Of a stretch of 64,000 nt of DNA, positions 49,790 to 58,679 are shown piece by piece. Under the pieces are notes generated by a model. It ran no database searches. It was not told the DNA's origin and worked only from the letters and a program-made list of their open reading frames with translations. Made by a program: the position numbers and the translations under genes. Source of the stretch: Crossiella sp. S99.2 (GTDB taxonomy: Bacteria; Actinomycetota; Actinomycetes; Mycobacteriales; Pseudonocardiaceae). Numbering within the stretch: the stretch's first letter is position 1; the number at the start of each line of letters is the position of its first letter. The stretch is from NCBI RefSeq assembly GCF_023094165.1, contig NZ_JALMDK010000014.1:186001-250000 (forward strand), in the 5' to 3' direction.

Positions 49790-50884
49790 ATGTCGAACCC
49801 TGCGCACAATCCGTTCGGCCGCCGCGCTTTCCTGCGTGGCGGACTCACCGTGACCGCGGCCGGCGCACTCGGGCTGGCCGATCCACTGCTCGCCGGAGCC
49901 GCGGAATCCGCGGCCCCACCCATCCACGGCACCGGGGCCTGGGGCGCACGCGCGCCCAGCGGCGGCATCTCGGTGCTCAACTCGCGGCCGGTCAAGATCA
50001 TCGTGCACCACACGGCCACCGGCAACGTCACCGACTACTCGCTGGCCCGCGCGTTCGCACTGTCCAGGTCGATCCAGAACTACCACATGGATTCCAACAG
50101 GTGGATCGACACCGGGCAGCACTTCACCAACAGCCGCGGCGGGCACATCACCGAGGGCCGTCACCGCAGTCTGGCCGCGCTCAACGGTGGCACCCAGCAC
50201 GTGGTCAGCGCGCACACCTCCGGGCAGAACAACGTGGCCCTCGGTATCGAGAACGAGGGCCTCTACACCAGCGTCGGCCCGACCACCGCACAGTGGAACT
50301 CCCTGGTCCAGCTGTGCAAGTACATGTGCGCGCAGTACCGGATCCCGGCCAGCCAGATCTTCGGGCACCGGGATTTCAACAACACCGCCTGTCCCGGCAA
50401 CGTGCTCTACGGGCGGCTGCCGGAACTGCGGCGCTCGGTCGCGGCGGCCATGGGCAGCCGGGAGAAGATCGTCGACCCGGTGACCTGGCCGCTGCTGCAG
50501 CCCGGTGACCGCGGCGAGAAAGTCCTGGCCGCGCAACGCCTGCTGCACCACACGGGTGAGCGCGGCGTGCCCCTGGACGGCGTGTTCGACCAGCGCACCG
50601 ATGAGGCGGCCCGTCGGCTGGAGGTCCGGATCGGCGTTGCCGAGACCGGTCTGGTCGGCGCCGAGTCCTGGCCCGCGCTGGTTCCGGCCGCGCTGCGCAA
50701 GGGCGATCGGGGCGACGCGGTGCACGCGGCCCAGCTGCTGCTGGTCGCGGCCGGGCTGCGCAGCCCGGCCGACGGCGAGTTCACCGAGGCCACCCAGACC
50801 GCGGTGAAGGATCTGCAGACCGCGCAACGGATCCCGGCCACCGGGGTGATCGACCTGCTCACCTGGCAGTACCTGCTTCGCTGA
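49790..50884 (+). CDS. Tat-exported N-acetylmuramoyl-L-alanine amidase with PG-binding repeats
   Basis: 364 aa, ATG 49790. N-terminal Tat signal (GRRAFLRGGLTVTAAGALGL). The amidase_2/PGRP domain (~50-220) has zinc ligands His in IIVHHTATG, a second His in GHRDFN and Cys in TACPG, with EGRHRSLAALN nearby. Two peptidoglycan-binding-1 repeats follow (LQPGDRGEKVLAAQRLL and LRKGDRGDAVHAAQLLL). It should cut the amide between MurNAc and the stem peptide in the cell wall. It converges on dedA with a 26-bp overlap. Confidence 0.94.
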   Translation: MSNPAHNPFGRRAFLRGGLTVTAAGALGLADPLLAGAAESAAPPIHGTGAWGARAPSGGISVLNSRPVKIIVHHTATGNVTDYSLARAFALSRSIQNYHMDSNRWIDTGQHFTNSRGGHITEGRHRSLAALNGGTQHVVSAHTSGQNNVALGIENEGLYTSVGPTTAQWNSLVQLCKYMCAQYRIPASQIFGHRDFNNTACPGNVLYGRLPELRRSVAAAMGSREKIVDPVTWPLLQPGDRGEKVLAAQRLLHHTGERGVPLDGVFDQRTDEAARRLEVRIGVAETGLVGAESWPALVPAALRKGDRGDAVHAAQLLLVAAGLRSPADGEFTEATQTAVKDLQTAQRIPATGVIDLLTWQYLLR

Positions 50885-51491
50885 GTTCCCGCTGCCGGGG
50901 TGCGCGCCGCCCTCGCGACCACAACGCGCGCACCCCGGCCACGGCTCCGGCCAGTCCGGCCGCGATGCCGAGCGCCAGCAGCAGTCCCAGCAACGGGTTC
51001 TGCTCGAACGCGCGCCCGCCGAGGTAGCCGATCGCCACGCAGGCCACCGCCCAGATCGTGCCGGCCACGGTGTCCCACAACAGGAATCGCCCGCGTGGGT
51101 AGCCCACCGCGCCGGCGGCGAGCATGCTGGCCAGTCGCCCGGCCGGGATGTACCGGGCCGCCACGATCACCCACGGCCCCTGCCGCCGGATCGCCCGCTG
51201 GGCCCACTCGTAGGCTTGTTTTCCCTTGCGGCTGCGGGACAATCGCCGTTCCAGCCCGGGTCCGGCGCCGCGTCCGGCGAGGTAGGTGCCGTAGTCGCCG
51301 AGCAGCACTCCGGCGATCGCGGCCAGCAGCACCAGCCAGATCGAGGGCGGTCCGGTGGCCGCGGCCACGCTGATGGCGATCACCGTGCTGTCACTGGGGG
51401 TGAACGGCAGCACCGCGTCCAGCGCGGCGAAGGCCAGCACGATCAGGTACAGCCAGGGCGAGGCGAGCAACGCCTGCAGGAACTCGGGCAT
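50859..51491 (-). CDS. DedA-family membrane protein
   Basis: 210 aa; ATG 51491 shares one base with the olsA stop (TGATG). Hydrophobic helices throughout, with the DedA marks GDYGTYLAGR, a short re-entrant PFTPSDSTVIA, and RYIPAGRLASMLAAGAVGYPRGRF containing the membrane arginine and glycine motif. DedA proteins are undecaprenyl-phosphate/lipid flippase-type transporters. Its coupling to two acyltransferase genes suggests a role with membrane lipids. Confidence 0.92.
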   Translation of the reverse strand: MPEFLQALLASPWLYLIVLAFAALDAVLPFTPSDSTVIAISVAAATGPPSIWLVLLAAIAGVLLGDYGTYLAGRGAGPGLERRLSRSRKGKQAYEWAQRAIRRQGPWVIVAARYIPAGRLASMLAAGAVGYPRGRFLLWDTVAGTIWAVACVAIGYLGGRAFEQNPLLGLLLALGIAAGLAGAVAGVRALWSRGRRAPRQRELSEAGTAR

Positions 51492-52255
51492 CAGGCCGCC
51501 ACCCGCAACTCCGGGGCGGGAAGCGTTGCCTCGCCTAGGATTTCCGCCTGGGCGCGGGCGGCGAACTCCCGTCGGTCGCGCACGGTCCGCGGCCAGATCG
51601 TAGTGCCCTCGCGCAGGTGCACCGACAACCCGCGGGCGCGGATCACCCGGCGCAGCGAGGTCAGCACGTCCTCCTCACCCAGGAAAGCCGCCGCCGCGGA
51701 CGGAGTCCCGTCCGGCCCGCGGAACTCCAGTCGCACCGGCCGCACCGGCACTCCGGCGTCCAGCGCGGCCTGGAAACTGGCCGGGCGCAACACAATCCCG
51801 TCCGGCGCGCAGCGGGTGGTGCCCTCCGGGAACACCGCGACGGTGATCCCGGCGGCCAGCCGGTCCCGCATCTCCGCGACGGTCCCCGGCAGGGTGGACA
51901 GCCGGTCCCGCTCGATGAAGACCGTCCCGGCCCGCGCGGCCAGCCCGCCGAACACCGGGAGGTCCCGGATCTCGGACTTGGCCACCTGGTGCAGCGGTTC
52001 CCTGGCCAGCAACACCAGGCCGTCCAGCCAGGAGATGTGGTTGCCCACCAGCAACGCCGGGCCCCGCCGCGGCGGCACATTCCGCGCCACCACCGCGATC
52101 CCCAGCGCCCGCAGGATCCCGCGCGCCCCACTGCTCGCCAGCTGCCCCCGGATTCCCTTGGGCAGCAACGGGAACAGCCAGGACACCGGCACCGCGAGCG
52201 CGAACACCCCGGCCAGCGCGAGCCACCGCCGCAGCTGAACTCCCAGTGCCGCCAC
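51491..52255 (-). CDS. olsA: lyso-ornithine lipid O-acyltransferase-like (PlsC family)
   Basis: 254 aa from GTG 52255 (GGGA upstream); GTG 52279 is an alternative. N-terminal membrane helix (WLALAGVFALAVPVSWLF), then PlsC motifs NHISWLD (HxxxxD), VFIERDR, FPEGTT (EGT) and VPVRPVRLEF. Next to an OlsB-like N-acyltransferase, the pair is the usual two-step pathway for ornithine lipid: OlsB joins a 3-hydroxyacyl chain to ornithine, OlsA adds the second chain. The symbol rests on context as much as on sequence. The stop shares a base with dedA. Confidence 0.78.
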   Translation of the reverse strand: MAALGVQLRRWLALAGVFALAVPVSWLFPLLPKGIRGQLASSGARGILRALGIAVVARNVPPRRGPALLVGNHISWLDGLVLLAREPLHQVAKSEIRDLPVFGGLAARAGTVFIERDRLSTLPGTVAEMRDRLAAGITVAVFPEGTTRCAPDGIVLRPASFQAALDAGVPVRPVRLEFRGPDGTPSAAAAFLGEEDVLTSLRRVIRARGLSVHLREGTTIWPRTVRDRREFAARAQAEILGEATLPAPELRVAA

Positions 52256-52341
52256 GGGTTCCCGGTCCCGGTCCGGCACACACGTGTCGTCGCACGGCGT
52301 ACTCGGCGTCCAGCGAAACCCGCCGCCCCGCCCGGCCGCGG

Positions 52342-53112
52342 TCACTGGAACCGTCGCAGGTAGCGGGGATCCAGCCGATCCATGTCCAGCAACAGGAAGA
52401 AGTCCGCGCAGCCGAAGTCCGCGTCGTAGGCGGGTTCCCCGCCCACCCAGGCCCCCAGCCGTAGGTAGCCCTGCATCAGCGGCGGCAGCACCACCCGCCC
52501 GGCCGGCCGCTCGATGTCCCGATGCGGCCAGGGATTGCGCGGCCGCACCCGGTACCGCTCGGGCGCCAGCGCGCGGTCGAACACCCGGTCCCGCACCGCG
52601 GCGGCCAGGTGTCCGCCGTCTGCTAGGGGCACCGAACCGCAGCCGGCCACCCAGCGCCCGCCGACCAGGTTCACGTACCGGGCCAGCCCGGCCCACATCA
52701 GCCCGATCACCCCGCCGTTGCGGTGCGCCGGGTCCACGCAGGACCGGCCGACCTCCACCAGCGAGGACCGCAGCCCGGCCAGCGCGTCCAGCTCGAACTC
52801 CCCGTCGGAGTAGAGCGCGCCCCGGCGGGCCGCGGCGCCCGGCGGCAGGATGCGGTAGGTGCCCACCACCTCGCCGGTGCGCTCGTCCTTGATCAGCAGG
52901 TGCTCGCAGTGCGGGTCCAGCTCGTCCGCGTCCACCCCGTCCGGACCGGCCAGCGCCGCGCCCAGTTCCCCGGCGAAAACCCGGTGCCGGAGTCGTTGGG
53001 CGGCAAGCACTTCGGCCCGGGTGTCCGCGATGACCATGCGGTACCCGGGGCTGTCCTCGATGGCGGCGCGGGCGAGCAGCTTCGGCAGCGGCCTGGTCAG
53101 TTCGGCGATCAT
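52342..53112 (-). CDS. olsB: ornithine-acyl(ACP) N-acyltransferase-like (GNAT fold)
   Basis: 256 aa from ATG 53112. The GNAT-like OlsB fold is seen in RLRHRVFAGELG, VDADELDPHCEHLLI, VVGTYRILPPG, VEVGRSCVDPAHRNGGVIGLMW and the late HRDIERPAGRVVLPPLMQGYLR. The domain is full length, without transmembrane helices. It makes lyso-ornithine lipid, with OlsA downstream. An AGGAGG ribosome site 40 bases before this ATG faces an in-frame CTG (53151); translation may begin there, adding 13 residues. The gene is divergent from the sensor kinase. Confidence 0.8.
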   Translation of the reverse strand: MIAELTRPLPKLLARAAIEDSPGYRMVIADTRAEVLAAQRLRHRVFAGELGAALAGPDGVDADELDPHCEHLLIKDERTGEVVGTYRILPPGAAARRGALYSDGEFELDALAGLRSSLVEVGRSCVDPAHRNGGVIGLMWAGLARYVNLVGGRWVAGCGSVPLADGGHLAAAVRDRVFDRALAPERYRVRPRNPWPHRDIERPAGRVVLPPLMQGYLRLGAWVGGEPAYDADFGCADFFLLLDMDRLDPRYLRRFQ

Positions 53113-53212
53113 GTCAGCAAGCCTGGCCGGGCCGGGCCGCCGCGTCGCCAGGGTTACCTCCTGAAATGACCGGGGTGCTAGCACGGGGGTGGTTCCCCTG
53201 GCTGGCACGGTG

Positions 53213-53226
53213 GCCCCCTAGGGGGC
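53213..53226. promoter_or_regulatory. palindrome in olsB / sensor-kinase divergent promoter
   Basis: A perfect 14-bp inverted repeat GCCCCCTAGGGGGC lies 44 bp before the sensor kinase start. TACGCT (about 53233) could be the -10 of the kinase gene. The palindrome could bind the response regulator and affect both directions; a related CCCCTAGGGG occurs at 30186. Function is inference. Confidence 0.5.
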
Positions 53227-53269
53227 GCGCTCCTACGCTGAGGTCACCACTGTCCGAAAAGGAGCGTCG

Positions 53270-54628
53270 ATGAACCGGCCCCGGCCGCCACGGAACCCGC
53301 TGTACGAGGTGGTCAGCAAGCGCACCTGGCTGGGCACGCTGAGCCTGCTGCTGGGCGCGTTCTGGAGCCTGCTCCCGCTCGCGGTGATCTTCTTCGGCTT
53401 CGTCGGCGCACTGTTCCCGCTGGTCGCGGCGCTGCTCGCGCAGAAGTTCTACCTGGCGGTGTGGTTCCTGCCGACCCTGCTGGGCAGCCCGGTGGTGGTG
53501 TGGCTGCTCGGCTGGCTGCTGGTCCGGTTCGGCCGGGCCGAGGCCGCGCAGTTCCGCCTGGTGACCGGGGAGTCGGTGACCCCGGGGCTGACCCTGCCGC
53601 CCGGCCGCAACCCCTACAAGGTGGCGCTGCGGCTGGTGGTCAACCCGACGCTGTGGCGCACCTTCGGCTACTGGATCGCCCGCGGCGTGCTGACCGTGGC
53701 GACCGGCTTGATCACCTTCCTCGCCTGGTACGGCCCCGGCTTCCTGATCACCATCGCGGTGCTGGAGTTCTTCTTCTCCCCTGTGCTGGTGCTGCCCGAC
53801 GGCAGCGCCGTGCGCAACTCCTACACCAACATGGAGGTCTTCCGCGGTTCCGGCTGGCCGTTCTGGGTCGGGGCCTTCCTGCTGGCCGGCATCCTGCTGC
53901 TGATGCTCGCCCCGGTGCTGGTGCGGGCCATGGTCAGCGTGCACCTGGCGCTGACCCGCACCATGCTGGAGCCCAAGTCCGCGGCCGATCTGGCCGAGCG
54001 GGTGCAGCAGGTGGAGGAGCGGCGCGCGGTGGCGATGCAGGCGGCCGAGGCCGAGCGGCAGCGGATCGAACGCGACCTGCACGACGGCGCGCAGCAACAA
54101 CTGGTCGCCCTGGCGATGAAGCTGGGCCGGGCCCGCAGCAGGCACGGCCAGGACCCGGACGGCGCGCTCAAGCTGATCGAGGAGGCGCACCAGGAGGCCA
54201 AGGACGCCATCGACGAGCTGCGCAACCTCACCCGCGGCCTGCACCCGCCGGTGCTGGAGGACCGCGGCCTGGACGCGGCGCTGTCCGCGCTGTCGGCCCG
54301 CTGCCCGGTCCCGGTGCGCATCCGGTACCAGGTAGAGGCCCGGCCGTCCCAGACCATCGAGGCCATCGCCTACTTCATGATCTCCGAGGCGCTGACCAAC
54401 ATCGCCAAGCACGCGCACGCCAGCAAGGCGGGCATCGAGGTGCGCCGCACCGGCGACCGGCTCACCGTGGTGGTCACCGACGACGGCATCGGCGGCGCCC
54501 AGGCAGGTCCCGGCTCCGGCCTGGCCGGGCTGGCCGACCGGGCGGGCGGCGTAGATGGCACGCTGACCCTGTACAGCCCCGAGGGCGGGCCGACCATCCT
54601 GACCATGGAGCTGCCATGCGAGTCGTGA
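53270..54628 (+). CDS. two-component sensor histidine kinase (HisKA_3)
   Basis: 452 aa, ATG 53270 (GGAGCG upstream). Residues 1-~240 are a membrane sensor domain of four to six helices (LGTLSLLLGAFWSLLPLAVIF, FLPTLLGSPVVVWLLGWLLV, FWVGAFLLAGILLLMLAPVL), of the putative-sensor type found with NarL regulators. The HisKA_3 phosphorylation site is ERQRIERDLHDGAQQQLV (His ~270). The HATPase has SEALTNIAKHAHA and DDGIGGA-GSGLAGL. The response-regulator gene overlaps its 3' end by 13 bases. Confidence 0.94.
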   Translation: MNRPRPPRNPLYEVVSKRTWLGTLSLLLGAFWSLLPLAVIFFGFVGALFPLVAALLAQKFYLAVWFLPTLLGSPVVVWLLGWLLVRFGRAEAAQFRLVTGESVTPGLTLPPGRNPYKVALRLVVNPTLWRTFGYWIARGVLTVATGLITFLAWYGPGFLITIAVLEFFFSPVLVLPDGSAVRNSYTNMEVFRGSGWPFWVGAFLLAGILLLMLAPVLVRAMVSVHLALTRTMLEPKSAADLAERVQQVEERRAVAMQAAEAERQRIERDLHDGAQQQLVALAMKLGRARSRHGQDPDGALKLIEEAHQEAKDAIDELRNLTRGLHPPVLEDRGLDAALSALSARCPVPVRIRYQVEARPSQTIEAIAYFMISEALTNIAKHAHASKAGIEVRRTGDRLTVVVTDDGIGGAQAGPGSGLAGLADRAGGVDGTLTLYSPEGGPTILTMELPCES

Positions 54629-55260
54629 TCGCCGAGGACGCCGTGCTGCTGCGCCAGGGCCTGATCCTGCTGCTGGCCGAGAGCGGGCACGAGGTCCTCG
54701 AGGCGGTCGGCGACGCCGAGCAACTGCTGCGCGCGGTCGGCGAACACCAGCCCGACATCGCCGTGATCGACGTCCGCATGCCGCCCACCCACCGCGACGA
54801 GGGCCTGCGCGCCGCCCTGGTGATCCGCCGCAGCTGGCCGAACACCAAGATCCTCATCCTGTCCCAGTACGTCGAGGAGCGCTACGCCGCCGACCTGCTC
54901 ACCAACGACCTGAGCGGCATCGGCTACCTGCTCAAGGACCGCGTCGCCGACGTCGAGGACTTCCTCCGCGCCCTCAACCAGGTAGCCGACGGCGGCACGG
55001 TCTTCGACCCCGAGGTAGTAGCCCAGCTCCTGGCCCGCAGCCGCCGCCAAGACCCCCTCGCCACCCTGACCCCCCGCGAACGCGAAGTCCTGGGCCTGAT
55101 GGCCGAAGGCCGCTCCAACGCGGGCATCGGCGACTCCCTGACCATCACCGAACGCGCGGTGGAGAAATACGTAGGCAGCATCTTCACCAAACTGGGCCTC
55201 CCCCTAGCCGGCAACGACCACCGCCGAGTCCTAGCCGTCCTCCACTACCTGGACAACTAA
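54616..55260 (+). CDS. NarL/FixJ-family response regulator
   Basis: 214 aa, ATG 54616. Receiver domain with the acidic pocket VVIAEDAVLLR, phospho-Asp in IAVIDVRMPP and Lys in YLLKDRV. The C-terminal LuxR-type HTH is LTPREREVLGLMAEGRSNAGIG..TERAVEKYVGSIFTKLGL. It partners the kinase. The last ~90 codons switch to A/C third positions (few G), directly before repeat cluster D; the protein sequence looks normal there. Confidence 0.94.
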   Translation: MRVVIAEDAVLLRQGLILLLAESGHEVLEAVGDAEQLLRAVGEHQPDIAVIDVRMPPTHRDEGLRAALVIRRSWPNTKILILSQYVEERYAADLLTNDLSGIGYLLKDRVADVEDFLRALNQVADGGTVFDPEVVAQLLARSRRQDPLATLTPREREVLGLMAEGRSNAGIGDSLTITERAVEKYVGSIFTKLGLPLAGNDHRRVLAVLHYLDN

Positions 55261-55269
55261 CCCCACCCC

Positions 55270-55410
55270 GAGTGTTGGCCGTTGTCGTACACCGAGTTGG
55301 GCCAACTGGTACGCCGGTTTGGCTCAAGTGGGCGTACCAGTTGGCCCAAGTGGTCTGGGAGTGCGGATCACACCGCCGATTCGCCAACCGAGTCGTACAA
55401 CAACGGCCGG
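55270..55410. repeat. GTTGGCC repeat cluster D
   Basis: Starts GAGTGTTGGCCGTTGTCGTA after CCCACCCC, 9 bases beyond the response-regulator stop. Bases 55293-55408 are the reverse complement, at about 90 percent identity by eye, of 14933-15048. They contain two facing GTTGGCC/GGCCAAC units and a non-repeat core GGCGAATCGGCGG-GTGATCCGC. The pseudouridine synthase gene ends 23 bases further on. Confidence 0.88.
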
Positions 55411-55432
55411 AGCCCGGCGACGGGCAGCCGGG

Positions 55433-56173
55433 TCAGAGACCCACGTTCTTGTACAAAGCCCCTACCTCGGCCCGGGTGAGCGGGCGCAACGCGCTGGGGC
55501 GCAACCCCGCCAGCCGGACCTCCCCCACCGCCGTGCGCACCAGGCGCAGCACCGGATGCCCCACCGAGTCGAACAACCGCCGCACGATCCGGTTCCGGCC
55601 CTCGTGCAGCACGACCTCGATCAGCACCCGTCCGCCGTTGGCGTCCTTGACGTGGTACTTGTCCAGCCGCACCGGCCCGTCCTCCAGCTCGACCCCGGCC
55701 AGCAGCTTGCGGCCCAGGTCCCGGTGCACCGGCCCGGCGACCTCCACCAGGTAGGTCTTGTACACGTTGTACGAGGGGTGCATCAGGCGGTGCGCCAGCT
55801 CGCCGTCGTTGGTCAGCAGCAGCAGACCCTCGGTTTCGGCGTCCAGGCGGCCGACGTGGAAGAGGCGTTCCTCGTGGTCGGCCACGTAGTCGCCGACGCA
55901 GGGGCGGCCGCGGTCGTCCGACATGGTGGTATGCACCCCGCGTGGCTTGTTCAACGCCAGGTGCACCAGGTTGCCGGTGACCATCACGCGCAGGCCGTCG
56001 ACGTGGATCACCGCCAGCTCCGGGTCGACCCGGCGGCCCTGTTCGGTGACGATCTCGCCGTCCACGGCCACCCGGCCTTCGGCGATCATGTCCTCCGCCA
56101 CTCGGCGGGAGGCGATCCCGGCCTTGGAGAGCACCTTCTGCAACCGCACACCCTGCGGCTCACTACTAGACAT
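55433..56173 (-). CDS. RsuA/RluB-family pseudouridine synthase
   Basis: 246 aa, ATG 56173. S4 RNA-binding domain (VRLQKVLSKAGIASRRVAEDMI) followed by the synthase domain with catalytic GRLDAETEGLLL (Asp) and NKPRGV. It isomerises a uridine of rRNA. The start overlaps the scpB stop by 8 bases, in the scpA-scpB-rsuA order of many actinobacteria and firmicutes. Confidence 0.95.
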   Translation of the reverse strand: MSSSEPQGVRLQKVLSKAGIASRRVAEDMIAEGRVAVDGEIVTEQGRRVDPELAVIHVDGLRVMVTGNLVHLALNKPRGVHTTMSDDRGRPCVGDYVADHEERLFHVGRLDAETEGLLLLTNDGELAHRLMHPSYNVYKTYLVEVAGPVHRDLGRKLLAGVELEDGPVRLDKYHVKDANGGRVLIEVVLHEGRNRIVRRLFDSVGHPVLRLVRTAVGEVRLAGLRPSALRPLTRAEVGALYKNVGL

Positions 56174-56867
56174 CGTCGATCGAGTCCACTTCCGGCAACA
56201 ACGGGGCGAGCGGGGGCAGTTCCTTCACCGAGGACAACCCCAATCGCTCCAGGAACAGCTCTGTGGTGCGGTACAGGAGGCCGTTGGTGTCCGGATCCGC
56301 ACCAGTCTCCTCAATCAGACCACGAGCGAGCAGACTGCGGATAACCCCGTCCACATTCACCCCGCGCACCGCGGCCACCCGAGCCCTGGTGACCGGCTGG
56401 CGGTAGGCGATCACCGCCAGGGTCTCCAGCGCGGCGCGGGTCAGTTTCGCCCGCTGTCCGTTGAGCAGCAACCGCTCCACGAACGGCGCGTGCACGTCCC
56501 GGGTGTAGAACCGCCAGCCGTCGCTCACCCGGCGCAGGTCGATTCCGCGACCGGACTCGGTGTACCCGGCGGCCAGCCTGCCCAGTGCCACGGTCACCCT
56601 GGCCACCGAGACGTCCAGCGCGTCGGCGAGGACCTCCTCCGGCGCGGGCGCGTCCACCACCAGCAGCACCGACTCCAGCGCGGCGTCCAGCGCGCCGTCC
56701 TCGCTGAGGTCGGGCAGGCCGCCGACGACCGCCGCGTCCTCGTCCTCTTCCTCCGGCGCGTCCACTTCCGCCGCGAGCGGCGCGTCCACCTCAGCCGCCA
56801 CCGGTTCGGCCGCCACCTCGGGCTCCGCGACCTGCTCGTCCGCCACCGGAGTGCCGTTCTCGGTCAC
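56166..56867 (-). CDS. scpB: segregation and condensation protein B
   Basis: 233 aa from GTG 56867. The first ~50 residues are acidic and low-complexity (AEVDAPEEEDEDAA). Two winged-helix domains follow, with LESVLLVVDAPAPEEVLADAL, LRRVSDGWRFYTRD, TRAALETLAVIAYRQPVTRARV and VRGVNVDGVIRSLLARGLIEE, which are typical of ScpB. It works with ScpA and SMC in chromosome condensation. Start overlaps the scpA stop by 4 bases. Confidence 0.96.
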   Translation of the reverse strand: MTENGTPVADEQVAEPEVAAEPVAAEVDAPLAAEVDAPEEEDEDAAVVGGLPDLSEDGALDAALESVLLVVDAPAPEEVLADALDVSVARVTVALGRLAAGYTESGRGIDLRRVSDGWRFYTRDVHAPFVERLLLNGQRAKLTRAALETLAVIAYRQPVTRARVAAVRGVNVDGVIRSLLARGLIEETGADPDTNGLLYRTTELFLERLGLSSVKELPPLAPLLPEVDSIDDV

Positions 56868-57709
56868 CCGTACTCCTCCTCATCCGCCACGGCCAGCGCG
56901 GCCGCGGCGGCCAGTTCCGCCTGCTCCTTGCTGCCGCCCACCCAGCGCACCAGCAGCTCCCCGAGCGGCTCCTCCTGGGTAAAGAGCACCACGGTCTCCC
57001 GGTACAGCTCCAGCAGCGCCAGGAACCGGGCCACCACCTCCACCGTCTCGGTGCAGTCGGTGGTCAGTTCGGCGAAGCTCGCCTCACCCAGTTCGGCCAG
57101 CCGCACCCGCAGGATCCCGGCGTGCTCGCGCACGGACACCGGGTGCATGTGCAGGTGTGCCAGCCCGACCACCGGCGGCGGCTTGGGCCGGAACACCGCG
57201 GCGGCCAGTTCGGCGAAGCGGCGCGGGTCGACGCCGAGCATCACCTCGGGCATCAGCTCGACGAACCGGTCCTCCATGGCCACCGAGCGCGGGTAGCGCC
57301 GCAACGCGGTCGCCTCCAGCTCGCCGAACAGCGCCGCGACCTGCTTGTACGCCCGGTACTGCAACAGCCGCGCGAACAACAGGTCGCGCGCCTCCAGCAA
57401 CGCCAGGTCGTCCTCGTCGTCCACGTCGGCGGCGGGCAGCAGCCGGGCCGCCTTGAGGTCGAGCAGGGTGGCCGCGATGACCAGGAACTCGGTGGTCTCG
57501 TCCAGGTCCCAGGCGTCGCCGAGCACCCGGATGTGCGCGATGAAGTCCTCGGTGACCTGGTGCAGCGCCACCTCGGTGACGTCCATCTGGTGCTGCGAGA
57601 TCAGTTGCAGCAGCAGGTCGAACGGACCGGTGAAGTTGGCCAGCCGCACGGTGAAGCGGCCGTTCTCGTCCGTCCCTTGTGGAGTGTCCGGTGTGTCCAC
57701 TGTGGTCAC
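56864..57709 (-). CDS. scpA: segregation and condensation protein A
   Basis: 281 aa from GTG 57709. The kleisin N-terminal FTVRLANFTGPFDLLLQLIS and EFLVIAATLLDLKAARLLP are classic ScpA, and a C-terminal winged-helix region ends in LLVRWVGG. It closes the SMC ring with ScpB. 28 bp separate it from parA upstream. Conservation of order parA-scpA-scpB-rsuA matches mycobacteria. Confidence 0.96.
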   Translation of the reverse strand: MTTVDTPDTPQGTDENGRFTVRLANFTGPFDLLLQLISQHQMDVTEVALHQVTEDFIAHIRVLGDAWDLDETTEFLVIAATLLDLKAARLLPAADVDDEDDLALLEARDLLFARLLQYRAYKQVAALFGELEATALRRYPRSVAMEDRFVELMPEVMLGVDPRRFAELAAAVFRPKPPPVVGLAHLHMHPVSVREHAGILRVRLAELGEASFAELTTDCTETVEVVARFLALLELYRETVVLFTQEEPLGELLVRWVGGSKEQAELAAAAALAVADEEEYG

Positions 57710-57737
57710 TCGACCGGCCCTGCGACAGCGGGGCTGC

Positions 57738-58679
57738 TCACCTGGCGATCACCTCGCGGGCCAGCGCCCGGTAGGCCTTGGCCCCGCCGGAGCGGGGGGC
57801 CCAGCGGGTGATCGGCTCGCCGGCGACGGTGGTCTCGGGGAACCGCACGGTGCGGTTGATCACGGTGTCGTACACGATGTCCCCGAACGCCTCCACTACC
57901 CGGGCCATGACTTCTCGGGAGTGCAGCGTACGCGGGTCGTACATGGTGGCGAGAATCCCGGATATCTCCAGCCGCGGGTTGAGCCGTTCGCGCACCTTCT
58001 CGATGGTGTCGATGAGCAGCGCGACCCCGCGCAGGCTGAAGAACTCGCACTCCAGCGGGATGATCATCCCGTCCGCCGCGGCCAGGGCGTTCACCGTGAG
58101 CAGGCCGAGGGAGGGCTGGCAGTCGATGAGGATGTAGTCGTAGTGGTCCAGCACCGGCCGCAGCGCGCGCTGCAGGGTGTGCTCGCGGCCGACCTCGGAG
58201 ACCAGCTGCACCTCGGCGGCGGACAGGTCGATGTTGCTGGGCAACAGGTCCATGTCCTCGACGCAGGTGCGCAGCACGGTCTCCTCGATGGTGGCCGAGC
58301 GCTCCATGATCACGTTGTAGATGGTCCGGTCCAGGTGGTGTGGCTGCACGCCGAGGCCCACCGAGAGCGCGCCCTGCGGGTCGAAGTCCACCAGCAGCAC
58401 CCGGCGGCCGTACTCGGCCAGCGCCGCGCCCAGGTTGATGGTCGAGGTGGTCTTGCCGACCCCGCCCTTCTGGTTGCACATCGCGAGGACCTTGGCGGGT
58501 CCGTGCCCGGCCAGCAGCGAGGGCTCCGGCACGTGCCGCATCGGCCGTCCGGTGGGCCCCATCTCGCCCGTGGCGAGATGCGGAACGTGCTCCTCGGACA
58601 GGTCAGCGGGCTTGGGCGCCAGGCTGAGGTCAGCCGCCTCACCACGGGGCCGCCCAAAGGCTGGCTGCGGTGTGGACAT
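57738..58679 (-). CDS. ParA/Soj-family ATPase
   Basis: 313 aa, ATG 58679. Deviant Walker A CNQKGGVGKTTSTINL (residues ~68-83), A' VDFDPQGALS and Walker B-type ILIDCQPSLG. This is the ParA-like protein that sits next to scpA in actinobacteria rather than the oriC-linked parAB pair; no parB follows. It probably helps DNA partitioning or positioning. The first ~60 residues form a variable tail. The 138-bp gap to xerD contains no gene. Confidence 0.93.
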   Translation of the reverse strand: MSTPQPAFGRPRGEAADLSLAPKPADLSEEHVPHLATGEMGPTGRPMRHVPEPSLLAGHGPAKVLAMCNQKGGVGKTTSTINLGAALAEYGRRVLLVDFDPQGALSVGLGVQPHHLDRTIYNVIMERSATIEETVLRTCVEDMDLLPSNIDLSAAEVQLVSEVGREHTLQRALRPVLDHYDYILIDCQPSLGLLTVNALAAADGMIIPLECEFFSLRGVALLIDTIEKVRERLNPRLEISGILATMYDPRTLHSREVMARVVEAFGDIVYDTVINRTVRFPETTVAGEPITRWAPRSGGAKAYRALAREVIAR

